Origin: Paenibacillus aestuarii
Lineage (GTDB): Bacteria; Bacillota; Bacilli; Paenibacillales; NBRC-103111
Direction: 5' to 3'
DNA: 64,000 bases
NCBI RefSeq assembly: GCF_027789125.1
Contig: NZ_JAQFVF010000027.1
Location: 124,001 to 188,000 of the forward strand
Shown: in pieces, positions 62,334 through 64,000 of the stretch
Numbering within the stretch: the first letter of the stretch is position 1
Layout of the letters: each line of letters starts with the position of its first letter
Notes under the pieces: model-generated
Databases searched by the model: none
Told to the model about the DNA's origin: nothing
What the model saw: the letters and a program-made list of their open reading frames with translations, nothing else
Made by a program: the position numbers and the translations under genes

Positions 62334-62355
62334 TCTTCTGAGCAAGGGGATGGTG
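62334..62355. repeat. Degenerate right half of the 51-kb hairpin repeat
   Basis: TCTTCTGAGCAAGGGGATGG closely follows the right arm TCTTCTGAGCGAAAGGGATAG found at the end of the array near 51958-51978. Suggests a dispersed repeat family. Confidence 0.45.
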
Positions 62356-62399
62356 GGCAGAGTGAACGGGAACGAGCTTAGGCAGTGGAATGGCGCCGT

Positions 62400-62457
62400 G
62401 AAAAGAAAAAATCCCTGTATCGCAGCAGCTATTAAACAACAGTTGCGATACAGGGAT
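62400..62457 (-). terminator. Terminator of the 36-aa membrane protein gene
   Basis: ATCCCTGTATCGCA pairs with TGCGATACAGGGAT. Read on the minus strand it is followed by TTTTTTCTTTT. It lies 12 nt after the stop of the small gene at 62469. Confidence 0.85.
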
Positions 62458-62468
62458 GAAACAGGATT

Positions 62469-62579
62469 TTAGAACAATTCACTGATAATCATTTGAACGA
62501 GGAGAATAGGCATTACGGCCAGACCCAAAAAGGCGAATAGGAAGCCTTGTAGAAATGCAACTACATTTCTCATCATCAT
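62469..62579 (-). CDS. Small hydrophobic membrane protein, 36 aa
   Basis: MMMRNVVAFLQGFLFAFLGL then AVMPILLVQMIISELF: almost wholly hydrophobic with one or two short spans. The GGGAGGA site stands 6 nt before the first of three ATGs (62579, 62576, 62573), and a strong terminator follows the stop, so it is framed like a real gene despite its size. No family recognised. Confidence 0.7.
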   Translation of the reverse strand: MMMRNVVAFLQGFLFAFLGLAVMPILLVQMIISELF

Positions 62580-62712
62580 GGAACATTCCTCCCTTGGTCT
62601 GATTTTCAGAATAGAGTAGGAATGCTAGTAGAATGAAAACGAGTTTCCTATAGTATATTATTTCCTTTAAAAGAATATGAAACGGATGGTTCGCGGACAA
62701 GTTGTAAAAAAT

Positions 62713-63324
62713 TTATGGGGTGCTCATTTGCAGCAACTCGCTAACGGAAACAAGCTCATAGCCTTCGGCGCTTAGCTTCTGCACGAGCATCGAGACGGCT
62801 GCAATCGTTTGCGAGCGGTCACCATAGCCATCGTGGAACAATAAGATGCTGCCTGGCTGAAGGGTCTTCAGCGTCACGTCGATGATGTGCTGAACGCCCG
62901 GCTGCTCCCAATCGCGTGCTTCGCCGTTCACGGCTCCGATGACCGGATAGCCGAAGCTCGCCGCAGCGCGTTCCACCTGCTCATTACAATCCAAATAAGG
63001 CGGGCGGAATGTCCGTGATTCAGCACCGGTGATGGCCTTGATCAGCTTCTGGGTGCGCAGCAGCTCGTCCATTCGCTCTTCCTCACTTAGCTTCGTTAAA
63101 TAAGGGTGGCTATAGGTGTGGTTGCCAATCTCATGGCCTTCCGTGTGCACGGACTTGGCGATGTCGGGATATTTTTCAATTTGTTCACCGATCATGTAAA
63201 AGGTAGCTTTACCCCGAGCATCCTTAAAAATATCCAGCACCTGTGGTGTGTATAACGGATTAGGCCCGTCATCGAACGTAAAAGCGACTGCTTTTTGGCT
63301 TATTGTCAATTGGTGTATGATCAT
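62713..63324 (-). CDS. Polysaccharide deacetylase (NodB-fold) family protein
   Basis: A 203-aa carbohydrate esterase family 4 protein. The catalytic base and metal ligands are visible: FTFDDGP (Asp18, Asp19) and the zinc pair His69-x3-His73 (NHTYSH), then RPPYLDCN and LLFHDGYG. AAAGGAG is 11 nt before the ATG at 63324; the 7-residue longer start at 63345 would overlap that site. There is no signal peptide or anchor with this start, unusual for enzymes acting on chitin or peptidoglycan, so a cytoplasmic role or unconventional export is possible. Confidence 0.88.
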   Translation of the reverse strand: MIIHQLTISQKAVAFTFDDGPNPLYTPQVLDIFKDARGKATFYMIGEQIEKYPDIAKSVHTEGHEIGNHTYSHPYLTKLSEEERMDELLRTQKLIKAITGAESRTFRPPYLDCNEQVERAAASFGYPVIGAVNGEARDWEQPGVQHIIDVTLKTLQPGSILLFHDGYGDRSQTIAAVSMLVQKLSAEGYELVSVSELLQMSTP

Positions 63325-63380
63325 TTCGCTAACAGCTCCTTTCATAGCCTTATTTTACCATCTGGGGCGCGGGGCTGCAT

Positions 63381-63416
63381 AAAAATAATAGGCTATCCCC
63401 CAGGGATAGCCTATTG
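63381..63416 (-). terminator. Terminator of the PEP-utilising protein gene
   Basis: Perfect 13-bp stem AATAGGCTATCCC / GGGATAGCCTATT; read on the minus strand it leads into ATTTTTATG. It begins just past the stop at 63418. Confidence 0.85.
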
Positions 63417-63417
63417 C

Positions 63418-64000
63418 TTACGCGTGCGGCTCAAGTACGAGCACGTAGCCGCGAGTTCCGTCCAGCCGGATGCGGTCGCCGTCGCGGATCAACTGTGTTG
63501 CGCCGTCGATGCCGACGACGGCGGGGATGCCATACTCACGCGCCACGACCGCGCCGTGCGTCATCAGGCCGCCGACTTCCATGACGAGCCCGACGGCGGA
63601 ATGAAACAATGGCGTCCAGCCGGGGTCGGTGAAGGGCGCGATCATGATCTCGCCCTTGTTCAGCTTTGCCTCCTCCGGACGCATAACGATGCGGGCGATG
63701 CCCTCCACGACGCCGGCCGAAACCGGCGTGCCGAGCAGGGCGCCGGCTGGCGCGTCAGTCATCTTGCGCCGCCCCGTAATGATCTCGCCGACACTTGTCA
63801 TCAGGCGAGGAGGTGTAAGCGTCCGGTACCGTTCCAACTCCTCCTTGCGCTGGCGGAGCAGCTGCGGAAGCGTCTCCGGACGCTCGCCTTGTGTCAGCCT
63901 TAACAGTTCATCCAGGCTGACAAAGAACACGTCGTCCGCCTGCGCCAGGACGCCAGCTTCAACGAGCAGCGCGCCTTCCGCCAGCAGCGCCTCCCGGATG
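63418..64000 (-). CDS. PEP-synthase / rifampicin-phosphotransferase-like protein, N-terminus off the right edge
   Basis: The visible C-terminal 193 codons belong to the PEP-utilising family. The frame stays open through base 64000. The swivelling phospho-histidine domain is clear: GTPVSAGVVEGIARIV, FTDPGWTPLFHSAVGLVMEVGGLMTHGAVVAREYGIPAVVG with the catalytic His in MTHGA, ending in IRLDGTRGYVLVLEP. The preceding linker LAQADDVFFVSLDELLRL is typical of both phosphoenolpyruvate synthases and rifampicin phosphotransferases, which cannot be told apart without the N-terminal domains. Confidence 0.85.
   Translation of the reverse strand, partial: IREALLAEGALLVEAGVLAQADDVFFVSLDELLRLTQGERPETLPQLLRQRKEELERYRTLTPPRLMTSVGEIITGRRKMTDAPAGALLGTPVSAGVVEGIARIVMRPEEAKLNKGEIMIAPFTDPGWTPLFHSAVGLVMEVGGLMTHGAVVAREYGIPAVVGIDGATQLIRDGDRIRLDGTRGYVLVLEPHA

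Overview
The window reads as chromosomal DNA of a spore-forming, flagellated Gram-positive bacterium close to Paenibacillus. The evidence is an alpha/beta-type small acid-soluble spore protein, a YtaF-like sporulation membrane protein, strong Shine-Dalgarno sites with many GTG/TTG starts, YesM/YesN-type two-component regulators with LplB/YtcP/LplA-type transporters, and the gene order polA-mutM-ytaF-coaE...nrdR known from bacilli. Base composition is middling. I saw no rRNA, tRNA, insertion sequence, prophage or CRISPR array. Genes run off both edges: an M29 aminopeptidase on the left and a PEP-synthase/rifampicin-phosphotransferase-like protein on the right.

Layout. 1-4.0 kb: aminopeptidase, an AraC regulator divergent from a phytanoyl-CoA-dioxygenase-like oxygenase, and a VanW protein. 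4.1-9.1 kb: uronate isomerase (uxaC), an AraC regulator, a Gfo/Idh oxidoreductase and an esterase. 9.1-18.7 kb: a YpsA-like protein, then a rhamnose operon (rhaEW-rhaI-rhaB-rhaR) followed directly by lactate oxidation (lutABC); together these can take L-rhamnose through L-lactaldehyde and L-lactate to pyruvate. 18.8-26.3 kb: an aldo/keto reductase gene broken by one nonsense codon, motAB, and the phosphate system pstS-pstCAB-phoU. 26.5-30.1 kb: a REC-PAS-histidine kinase divergent from an EAL-CBS-GGDEF protein. 30.1-39 kb: HAD protein, polA, mutM, ytaF, coaE, lytic transglycosylase, spore protein, nrdR, and an FMN riboswitch in front of a DMT-family permease. 39-51.2 kb: a carbohydrate locus with YesM/YesN, an ABC importer, a TIM-barrel isomerase, an unrecognised toroid-type protein and a GH105 hydrolase. 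51.3-52.0 kb: a tandem array of hairpin repeats. 52.0-61.4 kb: the inositol operon iolD-E-C-A-J-G-B with a LacI-family regulator. 61.4-64 kb: small proteins, a NodB-type deacetylase and the partial PEP-utilising protein.

How it works together. Most of the window handles plant-derived carbon (uronates, rhamnose, lactate, inositol, unsaturated uronyl oligosaccharides), each block with its own local regulator. The clearest unexpected signal is regulatory. Three promoters, before pstS, before pstC and before the EAL-GGDEF gene, carry four hexamers at exact 11-bp spacing ending 9 bp before a -10 box, the layout of PhoP-activated promoters. This predicts that phosphate starvation directly switches on a cyclic-di-GMP enzyme. 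Also notable are two perfect TTAAGCGCTTAA operators with a degenerate third between them downstream of the iol promoter, a one-mismatch version before the ABC transporter, and an array of five 128-129-bp repeats in which several units carry a Shine-Dalgarno site and a mini reading frame.
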